This document shows, piece by piece, positions 36,580 to 46,024 of a stretch of DNA of 64,000 nt. Position 1 is the first letter of the stretch, and the number at the start of each line of letters is the position of its first letter. Under the pieces are notes generated by a model. The model worked only from the letters and a program-made list of their open reading frames with translations, was not told the DNA's origin and ran no database searches. Where the stretch lies: contig JACPPG010000040.1 in the NCBI GenBank assembly GCA_016191115.1, positions 23,136 through 87,135 on the forward strand, written 5' to 3'. The DNA is from Planctomycetia bacterium (lineage in GTDB: Bacteria; Planctomycetota; Planctomycetia; Pirellulales; JACPPG01). A program made the position numbers and the translations under genes.

Positions 36580-39500
36580 TCAGAAGGCCAGCGACACGCG
36601 CTTTCGCGGGGGCCATGCTGGCAGCGAGGCGCTCAGCGACCAGGCCAGGGTCGAGGATGGATCGGAGACGGCCATCGCGGCGCCATGGGATATCGAGGAC
36701 TGATCGGACCGATCCGGCCAGGCGCTAAGCACCGCATCGACGACTTGCGTGGCGCTCGCAGCCGCCGCTTTCGCGGCCCGTGGCAGGGCCTGCCCCGCAG
36801 CCGCGCCGCTGCCCGTCGTGCCGGCCGTCTGCTGCGCCATTCGGTTAAGCTCGCTCATCACCGTCAACACGTCCAAGGGGGCCAGATAGCCGTCGCCGTC
36901 GACGTCGAGGAAGTAGACGGGCTGGGGAGCAATGGGCGGAAACGGCAGCTCGCCCGCTTCGTTGTGATTCAACTTGTTCATGAGCACGATCGCATCCAGC
37001 GGCACCACGAAACCGTCGCCGTCGACGTCCAGCGGGTCTGCCGGATTCTGCCACGACGGCACGATCACGGCCGACACCTGCCCATAGATGATTTCGCGCG
37101 GGCCGAGCGGCCCAGTGCCACCGACAAGCAACGTATCGTGCAAGGCCGGGACATGCGCTGGCAGCACGGAGAACGTGACCACATTGCCGATCGCCGCCGC
37201 GGCGTCGAGCATGGCCTGGACGCGGAAGAGCGATTGCGGTCCGGCGCCCGGCGCCGCGCGGCCGAGCGTCCCGCCTGCCTCGTCGACCAGCCTTTGCGCG
37301 TCGTTCACGGTGCCGGAGGCAAGGGCCGAGAAGCTATCGTCGATCGCGAGCGTGCCATTCTGCCAGTCAAGCAAGTCGGGGTCGTATTGAAGCCCGGCGT
37401 AGGCGGCGAAGACGCCGTGCTGCGGAGCGGACGCGTCGCGGAGGTCGGTGACCGTGACATCGACGACGAATTGCCCGCCGCGCGGAATCATGAGGCGGCC
37501 GAGCGCATCGACGGGCGGCGTCTGACCGCCGACGCTGCGAATCGAGACGTCGTACCGCACGAGCGGCACGACGATATCGACCTTGAACGAGCCGATGACT
37601 CCGCCAGTGGCGACGTTGCCGGAGGTGTCCCCCACGGCGCCCGCGAGAAGCGAAACGTTGTACGTTCCGTTGTCCGAAACGCCAAAGCCGCCCGGTGGCG
37701 CGGCGATGCGGTACGTGGCCGTTCGTGGCGAACCGCTAGTGGCCGCGTCGACGGACAGGAGGATTGCCGGCTCATTGAAGCCGCCCGGCCCGGTCACGCG
37801 AATGTCGGTGTCGTCGAGCGTCGCGGTGTCGATCGCGGTATTGTCGGTGTGCGTGACGGTGAAGGTGTAGCTCGTGCCGCCGGTCGAAAGGACGTCGGCG
37901 GCGCTGGCCGCGGCGGTTGGCGGCGTCGTGTCTCCGCCCGCGGTCGTGGCCTTCCATAGCTCGGCGCCCGCGATCCCGTCATCGGCGACGAAGTACAGCG
38001 TTCCGCCCAGCACGGTGAGATACGAAGGATAGGAACTGGCCGCGAGGGGGTTGATGTTCGCCGCTAGCGCGCTCGTGTCGCCCAGTGATTTCCACAGCTC
38101 GAAGCCCTCGGCCGCGCGAAACCCCGAGAAATACAAGCCACCATCGAACGCCGTGAAATCCGCGGGCGCTAGCGGGTCGTTGGGGCCGATCGGCGCGACC
38201 GGCGTGATCGTCGCGCTGTCGTATTTCTTGAGCACGAAGCCGCTCGCGCCGTCGCTGGCGGCGAAATAGAGCGCGCCATTGAACACGGTCACGTACTCGC
38301 CGGCGGCCGCGTTGAGCGGCACGATCCCGGTCAATCGCTCGGGCGATGTGCCGTCGTACTTCCACAGCGCAAGGCCGGCCGCGTCGCTGGCGGCGAAATA
38401 CAGCGCCGACTTGAAAAACGTAAGATCGTCGGGGAACGAGTTGCCGGCGAGCGGATTGATGTCCGCGACCCGCGTGGCCGTGGCGCCGTCGAACTTCCAC
38501 AGCTCGCGGCCGGTCGCGCCATCGTCGGCGGCGAAGTAAAGCGCGTCGTGGAATACGGCCAGATGCTGCGGGAACGAGCTGCCGAGCCCCGTGCGGATGT
38601 CGGCCGCGAGCGACACGCTCGTGCCGTCGTATTTCCAAAGCTCCTTGCCTTCGCCCAGCCGGTTGGCCGCGAAGTACAGCGCGCCGTCGAAAACCGCGAA
38701 GTCGCTCGGGCCCGAGCTGTCGTCGCCGGTGGCAATGTCGGCGACCCGCGTGGCCGTCGTGCCGTCGTACTTCCACAGTTCGGAGCCGCTACGGCCGTCG
38801 TTCGCCCCGAAGTACAAGGCGCCGTTGTACGTGGTAAGGAAGCTTGGGTCAGAGCTGCCGGGGCCGGAATTGATGTCGGCCACGCGCGTCGCCGAGACGC
38901 CGTCGAACTTCCACAGCTCGCGGCCGCTACGGCCGTCGTTCGCGGCGAAGTACATGGCGCCGTTGAACGCGGTCAGAAAGGCGGCGTCCGAGCCGGCCCC
39001 GCCGGGGGTGACATCAATCACCTGCGGCGCGGGAAGGGCGTTGCTGTAGTGCCACAGTTCCCGCCCATTGACGCCATCGTCGGCGGCGAAATAAAGCTGC
39101 GATTGGAAGACCACCAGCCCGCCAGGCGCCGCGCCGAGGGCGCCGGTGCGGAGGTCGGCGACGGACGACGCGTCGGCACCGTCGTACCGCCACAGTTCAT
39201 CGCCAGTGGTTCCGTCGTTGGCGGCGAAATACAGCCGGGAGCCGAAGACGAGAAAGTCACGGGGGGACGATCCGGCCTGGCCCGCCGCCAGATCGATCGC
39301 GCGCGAGGAGGCCACGCTGTCGTACCACCACAGCTCCCGACCATTCGTCCCGTCGTCCGCCGAGAAGTACAGCAAACCAGCAAAGACGGTCAGATCACGC
39401 GGGTCGGACCAGCCCTGCCCGATGGTGTTGATATCAGTCACCCGCGTGGCCGTGGCGCCGTCGTAGCTCCACAGCTCGCGCCCTGCCGCGTCGCCGTAGG

Positions 39501-40365
39501 CGGAGAAGTATAGTGCCCCGCCGTACACGGCCAGGCTGCTGGGGTCGGAGCTCGAGAAGCGGTCGCCCGGCAGAATGTCGGCCGCCCGCGTGGCCGCCGT
39601 GCCGTCGAACTTCCACAGTTCGCGCCCCGTCGTCCCGTCGTCGGCCTGCAAGAAGAGCGCGCCGGCAAAGAGCGTCAGGAAGCGCGGGTTGGCGTCGCCG
39701 GTGGGATTGATGTCGGCGGCGCGGGTGGCGGTGGTGCCGTCGAATTTCCACAGCTCTCGGCCCGCGGTGCCGTCGCCGGCGGAGAAGTAGAGCGCGCCGG
39801 CAAAGACGATCAGCTCTTGCGGGTCGGAGCTGGAGAACTGCCCGCCGGCCTGGATGTCGGCGGCGAGCGTGGCCGCGGCGCCGTCGAACTTCCACAGCTC
39901 ACGGCCGTGAACCCCGTCATCGGCCGCGAAGTAGAGCGCGCCGTTGAACGCGGCCAGGTGCGCCGGATTCGAGGAAGCATCGGGATTGATGTTGGCGACG
40001 CGGCTGGCGCTTGTGCCGTCGACCTTCCACAACTCGCGATCGAGCGCAGCGTCCTGGGCCGAGAAGTACAGTGCGCCGCCAAACTCCGTCAGATACTGCG
40101 GATCGGACGCGGCGCCGTTCGTGTTGATGTTGGCGGCTAGCGCCGTCGTGACGGCGAGCAAGCGGCGCTCTTCGAGCGATTCGAACGCGAGCTTCCGCGG
40201 CGCAACGGGCGCCTTCGCGCGGAGGGAGCGCGTAGCGGGCGAGCGCTGGGCCGCGCTCGGCGGCCGGTCGGACGCGTGTGGCACGCGAGTCGACTCCCCT
40301 GGGCGATCGCTCGACGCTACCTGCGGCGAGCCATCGCTTGAACCTTCCAGCGGCCGTCGTGCCAC
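36580..40365 (-). CDS. ELWxxDGT-repeat, dockerin-bearing surface protein
   Basis: Up to 1,261 residues from a GTG at 40365. A LEPR-XLL-like segment near residue 62 (FESLEERRLLAVTTALAANI) is the planctomycete surface signal. Residues 75-850 hold about 16 repeats of about 45 residues, each with GRELWKFDG and LYFSADDG motifs (ELWxxDGT family, beta-propeller-like). Residues 860-960 are Ig-like (VTHTDNTAIDTATLDDTDIR), and 1,130-1,210 hold dockerin-type calcium motifs (DVDGDGFVVPLDAIVLMNKL, LDVDGDGYLAPLDVLTVMSE). It is probably displayed or anchored through a cohesin-like partner. The start may be further in, near the RKLAFESLEERR segment, as the first 50 residues are low complexity. Confidence 0.85.
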   Translation of the reverse strand: MARRPLEGSSDGSPQVASSDRPGESTRVPHASDRPPSAAQRSPATRSLRAKAPVAPRKLAFESLEERRLLAVTTALAANINTNGAASDPQYLTEFGGALYFSAQDAALDRELWKVDGTSASRVANINPDASSNPAHLAAFNGALYFAADDGVHGRELWKFDGAAATLAADIQAGGQFSSSDPQELIVFAGALYFSAGDGTAGRELWKFDGTTATRAADINPTGDANPRFLTLFAGALFLQADDGTTGRELWKFDGTAATRAADILPGDRFSSSDPSSLAVYGGALYFSAYGDAAGRELWSYDGATATRVTDINTIGQGWSDPRDLTVFAGLLYFSADDGTNGRELWWYDSVASSRAIDLAAGQAGSSPRDFLVFGSRLYFAANDGTTGDELWRYDGADASSVADLRTGALGAAPGGLVVFQSQLYFAADDGVNGRELWHYSNALPAPQVIDVTPGGAGSDAAFLTAFNGAMYFAANDGRSGRELWKFDGVSATRVADINSGPGSSDPSFLTTYNGALYFGANDGRSGSELWKYDGTTATRVADIATGDDSSGPSDFAVFDGALYFAANRLGEGKELWKYDGTSVSLAADIRTGLGSSFPQHLAVFHDALYFAADDGATGRELWKFDGATATRVADINPLAGNSFPDDLTFFKSALYFAASDAAGLALWKYDGTSPERLTGIVPLNAAAGEYVTVFNGALYFAASDGASGFVLKKYDSATITPVAPIGPNDPLAPADFTAFDGGLYFSGFRAAEGFELWKSLGDTSALAANINPLAASSYPSYLTVLGGTLYFVADDGIAGAELWKATTAGGDTTPPTAAASAADVLSTGGTSYTFTVTHTDNTAIDTATLDDTDIRVTGPGGFNEPAILLSVDAATSGSPRTATYRIAAPPGGFGVSDNGTYNVSLLAGAVGDTSGNVATGGVIGSFKVDIVVPLVRYDVSIRSVGGQTPPVDALGRLMIPRGGQFVVDVTVTDLRDASAPQHGVFAAYAGLQYDPDLLDWQNGTLAIDDSFSALASGTVNDAQRLVDEAGGTLGRAAPGAGPQSLFRVQAMLDAAAAIGNVVTFSVLPAHVPALHDTLLVGGTGPLGPREIIYGQVSAVIVPSWQNPADPLDVDGDGFVVPLDAIVLMNKLNHNEAGELPFPPIAPQPVYFLDVDGDGYLAPLDVLTVMSELNRMAQQTAGTTGSGAAAGQALPRAAKAAAASATQVVDAVLSAWPDRSDQSSISHGAAMAVSDPSSTLAWSLSASLPAWPPRKRVSLAF

Positions 40366-40544
40366 CGTGCGAATTACTCAGAACGCTTGTGGGCGGCCGT
40401 GCCGGTTCTTGCGCCTATGCCGCGCGAAATCGAGCCCGATCCTTGGCGGCTCCATCAACCGCGTAACAGTTCGTCGCTTCGTACGCTTGGCAGCTTAGGC
40501 AAGCTTTGCGTCCAACGGTTCCCGGATCACTTCAGGAGAGACCC

Positions 40545-41546
40545 ATGAACACTCGCGCGACGAACAACGTTCGGCTGGCCGCACTGGCGGCGGCCCTAGG
40601 CACTGCCATCTTAACCAACCCGGCAGCCGCTGGCACGGGTCATTCCGGAGGCGGGGGGGGCGGCGGTGGCGGCGGCAAGACATCGTTCAAGACGAGCTCT
40701 CCGAGCGGCGTAACTCACCGCTCTTTCAGCACTTCCAACCTCCCAACGAAGAGCTTTACGAGCAGCCATCTCAGTAACTCGACGGGCGTGGGCTCGAATT
40801 TTTCGCACTTGCAGACCCCGTCGAACAAATTCAACAAGCAACTTCAGACCACGATCCACACCGCGAACGGCACGACCTTTGGCGGCACCTCTAGCAACTT
40901 CAAGAAGACCAACATCAACACGCCGTTCACGCCGGGCACGAGCACAAGCAGCGGCCATGGCAGCGGCCATGGCAACGGCCATGGCAACGGCAAGAACCAT
41001 TGGTTCTGGAATTGGGGCGGCTTCGGTTTCTTCCCGCCGATCATCGTCAACCCCGTCGTCGTCCCGAGCACTCCGGTCTTTGTGCCCGGCGTCAACACGG
41101 TCGTCAGCTCGCCGGCCCAACCGGCGCCGGCGGCGCTCGCGGCCCCGATCGCCAAGGGGATTGACCTGGCCCTGGTCGACGTGCGACTCATCGACGACGG
41201 CAATCCGGCGGAGAACGTCGGCCCCGCCTTCCGCGTGAGCTTCCGCAATACGGGCGCCGCGGTCGTGGATCACGAGTTCAACGTGGCCCTGATGGCCGGC
41301 ACCGACGGCACCCCGTCGGCCGACCTGCCGCAGGCCCTGACGCGCGTCGGCACGTTTGACACCAAGGACGTGATGTTCGTCGACCTGCGGCTGCCCGCCA
41401 GCGCGTTCCACATGACCAGTGGCGAGGCGAGCGCGACGTTCTCAAAGCTGTTCGTGTTCGTCGACAGCCATCAGGAAGTGAACGACGCCAACCGCGAGAA
41501 CAACCTGGCCGGCCTGGACCGCACGGCGATCCAACCGGTGAAGTAG
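40545..41546 (+). CDS. Secreted low-complexity protein with a C-terminal CARDB-like domain
   Basis: 333 residues from ATG 40545 with GGAGAG upstream. A signal peptide (LAALAAALGTAILTNPAAAG) is followed by a Gly run, a Ser/Thr/Asn-rich linker and a His/Gly/Asn stretch. The last ~120 residues (IDLALVDVRLIDDGNPAENV, VGTFDTKDVMFVDLRLPASA, LFVFVDSHQEVNDANRENNL) are a beta-sandwich of the CARDB type, seen in adhesion and cell-surface proteins. The last two Asp-Asn-rich strands may bind calcium. It lies divergent from the ELW-repeat protein, separated by about 180 bp; both are surface proteins. Confidence 0.75.
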   Translation: MNTRATNNVRLAALAAALGTAILTNPAAAGTGHSGGGGGGGGGGKTSFKTSSPSGVTHRSFSTSNLPTKSFTSSHLSNSTGVGSNFSHLQTPSNKFNKQLQTTIHTANGTTFGGTSSNFKKTNINTPFTPGTSTSSGHGSGHGNGHGNGKNHWFWNWGGFGFFPPIIVNPVVVPSTPVFVPGVNTVVSSPAQPAPAALAAPIAKGIDLALVDVRLIDDGNPAENVGPAFRVSFRNTGAAVVDHEFNVALMAGTDGTPSADLPQALTRVGTFDTKDVMFVDLRLPASAFHMTSGEASATFSKLFVFVDSHQEVNDANRENNLAGLDRTAIQPVK

Positions 41547-41574
41547 CGAAAGTCTCCCCGACTTCGGAGACAAA

Positions 41575-41810
41575 CGAATAAATCGCTTCCCTGTGCTACG
41601 GGGAGAGGGTTGGGGTGAGGCAGAAGCGCCGCTAACGTGGAACCTCATCCTGCCCTCTCCCTCAGCAGGGAAATATCGAAGGTCGGAAGGTCGAAAGTCA
41701 AATGTCTAAAGCAATCCGAAGCTCGAAGCACGAAGATGCGAACGCACCATTCACTCGTGCTTCGTCCTTCGGATTTCGGATTTCCTTAGACATGTGACTT
41801 TCGACCTTCG
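41575..41810. repeat. Palindromic intergenic repeats (two types)
   Basis: 41585-41672 has inverted arms of GGGGAGAGGGTTGGGGTGAGG and CCTCATCCTGCCCTCTCCCT; 41685-41805 has arms around GAAGGTCGGAAGGTCGAAAG and TGACTTTCGACCTTCG. No coding frame. They lie between convergent genes and may terminate transcription from both sides. Confidence 0.5.
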
Positions 41811-43346
41811 TCATTGTTCCGCCTGCTGCGGCACGTCGATTCGCAGCCGCCCCAGCACGTTGGCCACCGTCAGGAAGCTGGAGTAGGCCGTGGCGTCCTT
41901 CAGGCTCGAAGTGGCCAGCTTCAAGTGGCCCGCGCCAATCCCCTCTCGGCCCAGCGTGCCGTCGATCCCGATCCAGCGGTCCCCGATCCACACCTCGGTC
42001 CACATGTGAAAGCCGAAGGCCCGCTCGGCCGGCATGTACACCAGGCCGATCGCCACGCGGGCCGGGAAGCCGCCTGCCCGTGCCAGCGCCGCCAGCAGCA
42101 CGGCGTGCTCGGTGCAATCCCCTTCCAGGCTGCGGGCGACTTCGGCCGCCGTGGCGAACGTCTGCGAGTAGTTCTTGTTGGCGATCTTGTCGTGAACGTA
42201 CCGTTCCAGGGCGATCGCCGTGCGCCACGGATCGCTCTCGTTGCCGGCCGCCTCCTGGGCCATCTGCTTGATCCTCGCGTCGTCGCTCTGGATGAAGCTG
42301 TTGGGCGCCGCATCGTCCGCCACGGGCGCCGGCTGCTTGGGAATCTGGCCGGCCGGCGGGTCGTCAGGCCGGACCGCGCGAACCACGACGTCGGCCGTGC
42401 GCGCGTCGATGGGCGTCACTTGCTGGCTCAAATCCGAGACAAAGGATCGCGCCGGGTCTCCGTCCTCGAGGCGCACGCGATAGCGAAGCTGCCGCGCTTG
42501 GTGCGCGTCGTCGATCGGCCGCGCCAGCGCGACGACCGACATGGCGCCGATGTCGAATCGCGGCTCATCACCCCGCGCCAACGCCCGCTCGCGGCTGGTG
42601 CGGTACGTCACCTGGTTCATGGCGGGCGTGAAGGTCTTGAGAGACTCGCCGTTGCGGTCGGTCCAGGTGGTGCTCTTGATAGGCTCGGCGCCGGGAAGCT
42701 TTGTGGTGGTGTCGATTCGCAAGAGATCGCGGCTGCCGTCCAGCAGCTTGGTCTGCTCGAAGTCGGCCGCCACGAGCTCGACCTCAGCCACCTGGTTGAA
42801 AATCGGCATCAGCGCGCGCAGGGTGCGGTGCTCGCCGGGCTTCATCGGCGCGGCGAGCAGGTGCTCCTCCACGGCGAAATAGCCGCCGCAGTCCTTGGTC
42901 CAGGGAAGGCTGCTCTTGGCCGTCCGGTCGCCGCTCGTGACGTTGATCGCCATCGCGGCGCCTTCGAGTCGGCCATCGACGACCGCTGGCGTGGGGCCAA
43001 GCCGGGCTTCGGAATGGAAGCTGCGCACCTCGCTGGCCGCCGTCTCGACGACTCTCATTTTCACTTCCGAGACGCTCTCCTGGCCGAAACGCTTGACCTC
43101 CAGCCGCAGGGTGCCGCTGGCTGCGATCAGCGACGGGTCGGTCGCGTCGGCCTGCCAGCGCGCCGAACCGTAACCGATGCGTTCGCCGCCGATGTAATAA
43201 ACGTCCCAGACTTCCCGGCCCACCAGCCGTGTACGGCCGGCAGGTACCGGCGCCTGGGGCGCACAGCCGGCAACCGCCAGAGCGATCACCCCAAGCGTGC
43301 CCAGGACGGTGGCTCGGCACCGCACGCTGTTCGTCGTGGTCGTCAT
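41811..43346 (-). CDS. Transglutaminase-domain lipoprotein
   Basis: 511 residues with a lipoprotein signal (ATVLGTLGVIALAVAGCAPQ, lipobox AVAGC). The N-terminal ~330 residues are beta-rich and resemble the DUF3488-type extracytoplasmic part. The transglutaminase core is at residues 400-480: RSLEGDCTEHAVLLAALARA (catalytic Cys), RAFGFHMWTEVWIGDRWIGI (His) and DGTLGREG (Asp). It is expected on the outer side of the inner membrane. Such enzymes either cross-link or cleave peptides; the activity is not predictable. The ATG lies before a 590-bp gene-free stretch. Confidence 0.88.
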   Translation of the reverse strand: MTTTTNSVRCRATVLGTLGVIALAVAGCAPQAPVPAGRTRLVGREVWDVYYIGGERIGYGSARWQADATDPSLIAASGTLRLEVKRFGQESVSEVKMRVVETAASEVRSFHSEARLGPTPAVVDGRLEGAAMAINVTSGDRTAKSSLPWTKDCGGYFAVEEHLLAAPMKPGEHRTLRALMPIFNQVAEVELVAADFEQTKLLDGSRDLLRIDTTTKLPGAEPIKSTTWTDRNGESLKTFTPAMNQVTYRTSRERALARGDEPRFDIGAMSVVALARPIDDAHQARQLRYRVRLEDGDPARSFVSDLSQQVTPIDARTADVVVRAVRPDDPPAGQIPKQPAPVADDAAPNSFIQSDDARIKQMAQEAAGNESDPWRTAIALERYVHDKIANKNYSQTFATAAEVARSLEGDCTEHAVLLAALARAGGFPARVAIGLVYMPAERAFGFHMWTEVWIGDRWIGIDGTLGREGIGAGHLKLATSSLKDATAYSSFLTVANVLGRLRIDVPQQAEQ

Positions 43347-43935
43347 GGATCAGGGTTAGGGGTTAGTGGATGCAGCAATGCCAGCAGACTTGCCAGAATG
43401 GGAGTGCAAAAAAACCACGCGAACGAAATATAGCCACGCGGCGTAGCGTACATAGGCTCCAGGGAGGCCATTTTCGCACGCATGAACCGCGTGAGAAGTT
43501 GGCTTCCCTTTTTTGTTGGCACTTTGGTGGATAGTTCGGGCCTTTCGCCTGCGACGCCTGGCACGGAGAAAAACACGCCACAACGGGTACGTCTTCGCAG
43601 TGCAAACAGCGTTTTTTTGCCACCGCAGCGCACACGTTGCCCCGCTTTTGAAGCCGGGTGCTAGACTAAATTCCGAGGGCACTTCGCGCCGCCGTGGCCC
43701 CCTCACTTTGGAGGCAGCGGGCGGCCCATGACCCCCTTCGATTGTGCCACAAAATGCGTCGTAAGCATCAGTCCGATCTTGCCGTTTCTGCCGACGTTCC
43801 CTGCACCAAAGAGGCCTCCTTTGCCGGGTCGTGAGGGCCAGCGGCGTAACCTAGGTTTGCTTACTGGTTCGGTCGTTCGCCGGCTGGATCGCACAAAAGC
43901 ACGCTTTTATATCCTGACCCAGGACCAATCCGCAG
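43347..43935. other. Gene-free stretch
   Basis: About 590 bp with only short unconvincing frames (up to 116 codons). It separates two divergent genes and probably carries their promoters. I see no RNA gene or palindrome of note, although GTTTTTTTGCC near 43610 could be an attenuator tail. Confidence 0.4.
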
Positions 43936-44649
43936 ATGGGCTTCTTGAAACGCTTTTTCCGTAACGTCTTCCGCGACGGCGCCGTGCCCCCGGGCACGAG
44001 CAGCTTCGAGCGCTTGAGCGAGGAAGAGCTGGAGGCCCACCTGGGCGTCGCCCGGTATGGCGATTTCCTGCTCACCGACGCCATCCGCCCGTCGTACGAC
44101 TTGCAAGTCGTGCCGCGGCAGGGCTACCGGCACGACGTATATCACGACGCCGACAACCGCGCCAGCGTGCCGGTGCTGATGGGGGCCGCCTCGCGCGACC
44201 ACCTGTTCGAGATGTTCATGGACCTCCTCGAGCCGTTGGGCGCCGAGGTCGACGTGGTACTCGAGACGAGCCACAACCGCGAGCAGCGCGGGCACGTCGA
44301 TCTGTATCGCGAGCACATCGACATGCCGGTGCTCAAGAGCATCCTCTGGGAGTACGAGGAGCTGCTGTTGAACGACGGCTGCGTGGGCATCGCCGTCTTG
44401 AACCCCGGCGTGCCGCAGGAAGTGCAGTTCGACGAGCACAAGCTGTTGATCGTGTACGGCGAGGACTTGCGGCAGTTCGAGCGAATTTTCGCCGCCCGCG
44501 ACGTCCACTGCGACGACCAGTTGAAGTTCATCACCGAGGCCGAGCACGTCCATTCGTCCAGCGACCAGTTCTTCGAACAATTCGAGGAACTAAGGACGCG
44601 GCTGGGCATGGACTCAATGTGCGACCTGGCCCGGCCGGGTGCGGAGTAG
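43936..44649 (+). CDS. Conserved-looking cytoplasmic protein, function unknown
   Basis: 237 residues starting MGFLKRFFRNVFRDGAVPPG. Alternating alpha and beta stretches (RASVPVLMGAASRDHLFEMF, HVDLYREHIDMPVLKSILWE, CVGIAVLNPGVPQEVQFDEH) give a compact, acidic protein with no signal peptide. No motif points to an activity. I believe similar proteins occur in planctomycetes, but I cannot name the family. It stands alone; the next gene is convergent. Confidence 0.65.
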   Translation: MGFLKRFFRNVFRDGAVPPGTSSFERLSEEELEAHLGVARYGDFLLTDAIRPSYDLQVVPRQGYRHDVYHDADNRASVPVLMGAASRDHLFEMFMDLLEPLGAEVDVVLETSHNREQRGHVDLYREHIDMPVLKSILWEYEELLLNDGCVGIAVLNPGVPQEVQFDEHKLLIVYGEDLRQFERIFAARDVHCDDQLKFITEAEHVHSSSDQFFEQFEELRTRLGMDSMCDLARPGAE

Positions 44650-44690
44650 GCCTTCGTTCGCCCTTGTTGCGACGCTAGGCAAGGCCGGCT

Positions 44691-45125
44691 TCACGCCGGC
44701 CGGTTCTTCGGATCGGCACTCGAACCCCACGTTTGCTCGAGCCAGGCGGCGTCCTCGCGCAGCTCTTCCAACGTTTCCTCCAGGCCCACGAACTGTCGTC
44801 GGAAGCGGCGCCAGGCCAGCCAGCCGGTGGCCACGGCCGCCACGACCAGCGCGGCGAACCACATCAAAAGCCAGCCCGCCCGGTCGATCGACAGGAAGCC
44901 GTCGAGCATATCGGCCGTGGCCACGACCAACACCGGCAGGGCCACCAGCGCCAGTAGGCCCGCGACCGCCAGCGCGATGGCCAGCCGCCGGACGTCGGCC
45001 AGCGCCTGGAGGATTTCCAGCCGGGCAAGCTTCCAGCGGGCGACGGCCAAAGAGCGCAATTCATCGCGCAGCCGCCTAAGCTCGGCTATCCCAGGGCCCA
45101 GCAGTGATTCTTGATTCTCCGCCAT
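44691..45125 (-). CDS. Phage-holin-superfamily/YqjE-like membrane protein (DUF1469)
   Basis: 144 residues with an N-terminal helix (ELRRLRDELRSLAVARWKLA), two transmembrane segments (LAIALAVAGLLALVALPVLV and WLLMWFAALVVAAVATGWLA) and a charged C-terminal helix. This two-TM pattern with flanking coiled-coil is that of the DUF1469/YqjE family. It ends a run of three membrane-associated genes (45602, 45172, 44691) resembling the yqjD-yqjE set of proteobacteria, which is linked to stationary-phase ribosome binding at the membrane. A stress role is inference. Confidence 0.75.
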   Translation of the reverse strand: MAENQESLLGPGIAELRRLRDELRSLAVARWKLARLEILQALADVRRLAIALAVAGLLALVALPVLVVATADMLDGFLSIDRAGWLLMWFAALVVAAVATGWLAWRRFRRQFVGLEETLEELREDAAWLEQTWGSSADPKNRPA

Positions 45126-45171
45126 GCGCTCGAAACTGCCGACCGCGCGTCGGTCCCTTCTTGGTTGGCTG

Positions 45172-45528
45172 CTACGGCGCTTCGGGGCCTGGAGGCAACG
45201 GGCGGCCGGCGTTCCAGAGCGCCGCCAGCTCGCCGAGCAGGCCCGCCTTGGCGACCGACAGTCCCCACTGCGCGAGCCCGGTCCCCAACATCCGCGGCAG
45301 GCGCCGCGCGGGCCGCCCTAGCGCTACCAGCAAGCCGGCGGCGAACGACAGGGCCAGCGCGGCCTGCGGGAACCGGGCGACGTACGTCCGCCACGAGCTG
45401 AGCCGCCGCCGCTCGTCGCGCAACCGCGCGATCGACAGCGTCGTCCGCAAGCGGGTCCGCGCGATTTCGGCGCGCAATTGCCGCTTGGCGACGAGAATCT
45501 CGGGATCGACGATGCGTTCGCGCGCCAT
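45172..45528 (-). CDS. Membrane-anchored helical protein in the YqjD/YqjE-like cluster
   Basis: 118 residues from ATG 45528. A basic coiled-coil N-terminus (LVAKRQLRAEIARTRLRTTL) is followed by one hydrophobic segment (FPQAALALSFAAGLLVALGR) and a Pro-rich end. No domain is recognised. The arrangement (helical cytosolic part plus one TM) resembles DUF3618-type proteins that often sit beside YqjE-like holin-superfamily genes. The stop is 47 bp before the next gene start. Confidence 0.6.
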   Translation of the reverse strand: MARERIVDPEILVAKRQLRAEIARTRLRTTLSIARLRDERRRLSSWRTYVARFPQAALALSFAAGLLVALGRPARRLPRMLGTGLAQWGLSVAKAGLLGELAALWNAGRPLPPGPEAP

Positions 45529-45573
45529 GGACGCAAGTCCTGCTCGCCGCTCTTTGATTTTCGCTTGGCGAAG

Positions 45574-45595
45574 CCCAGGGGTGGCAACCCCTGGG
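45574..45595. repeat. Short hairpin CCCAGGGG/CCCCTGGG
   Basis: A perfect 8-bp inverted repeat with a 6-nt loop (TGGCAA) between the two membrane-protein genes of the YqjD/YqjE-like cluster. It is not followed by a T run, so it is more likely an RNA-stability or processing site than a terminator. Confidence 0.5.
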
Positions 45596-45601
45596 AACGG
45601 C

Positions 45602-45919
45602 CTACCGCTTGAAGATCTTGCCCAGGAAGAACCCACACAGCACAGCCGAGAGTACGCCGGTGCCGGGATGCTTTCGCACCCATTCCAGCGTGCCGGAGAC
45701 GACGTCTCCCACGTTCCGGTCTCGCAGCCGGTGCAAGCCGTCGGTGGCCTGCTGGCGGACCGATTCACAGTACTCTTGGGCCCGCTCGAATTGGGTCCGG
45801 GCCTGTCGGAGGGCCTCTTCGGCCGCCTGGACCTCGGGCCTGTGGTCGAGCTTGCGTCCCAAGTTCTCGAACACGCCGGGGGCCCCGTCATCGGACTTCT
45901 TGTTTTCGGCCTTATTCAT
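45602..45919 (-). CDS. YqjD/ElaB-like membrane-anchored protein
   Basis: 105 residues from ATG 45919 with GGAGG upstream. A helical charged N-terminus (VFENLGRKLDHRPEVQAAEE, ALRQARTQFERAQEYCESVR) leads to a C-terminal hydrophobic segment (HPGTGVLSAVLCGFFLGKIF). The build matches the YqjD/ElaB/DUF883 family, in which the C-terminal helix anchors the protein and the coiled-coil binds ribosomes in stationary phase. That role is known for the E. coli proteins only. First gene of the three-gene minus-strand set. Confidence 0.75.
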   Translation of the reverse strand: MNKAENKKSDDGAPGVFENLGRKLDHRPEVQAAEEALRQARTQFERAQEYCESVRQQATDGLHRLRDRNVGDVVSGTLEWVRKHPGTGVLSAVLCGFFLGKIFKR

Positions 45920-45945
45920 CGGTCACCTCCTAGTGGGCTTTCCGT

Positions 45946-46024
45946 CGGGAGGGCGAGGCTCCCGCCGAGCCGGCGCCGCCGTAGCGATACCTCGCCGCGG
46001 CTCGGCGGGAGCCTCGCCCTCCCG
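45946..46024. repeat. GC-rich intergenic palindrome, second copy
   Basis: Arms GGGAGGGCGAGGCTCCCGCC and GGCGGGAGCCTCGCCCTCCC around a short centre containing GAGCCG and CGGCTC. It lies between divergent genes, the YqjD-like gene and the histidine kinase. Same family as 1649-1725. Confidence 0.65.

Noticed and set aside
41814..43433. 539-codon plus-strand frame opposite the transglutaminase gene
   Set aside because: It is the antisense shadow of a GC-rich gene; the composition is Arg/His-rich and there is no motif.
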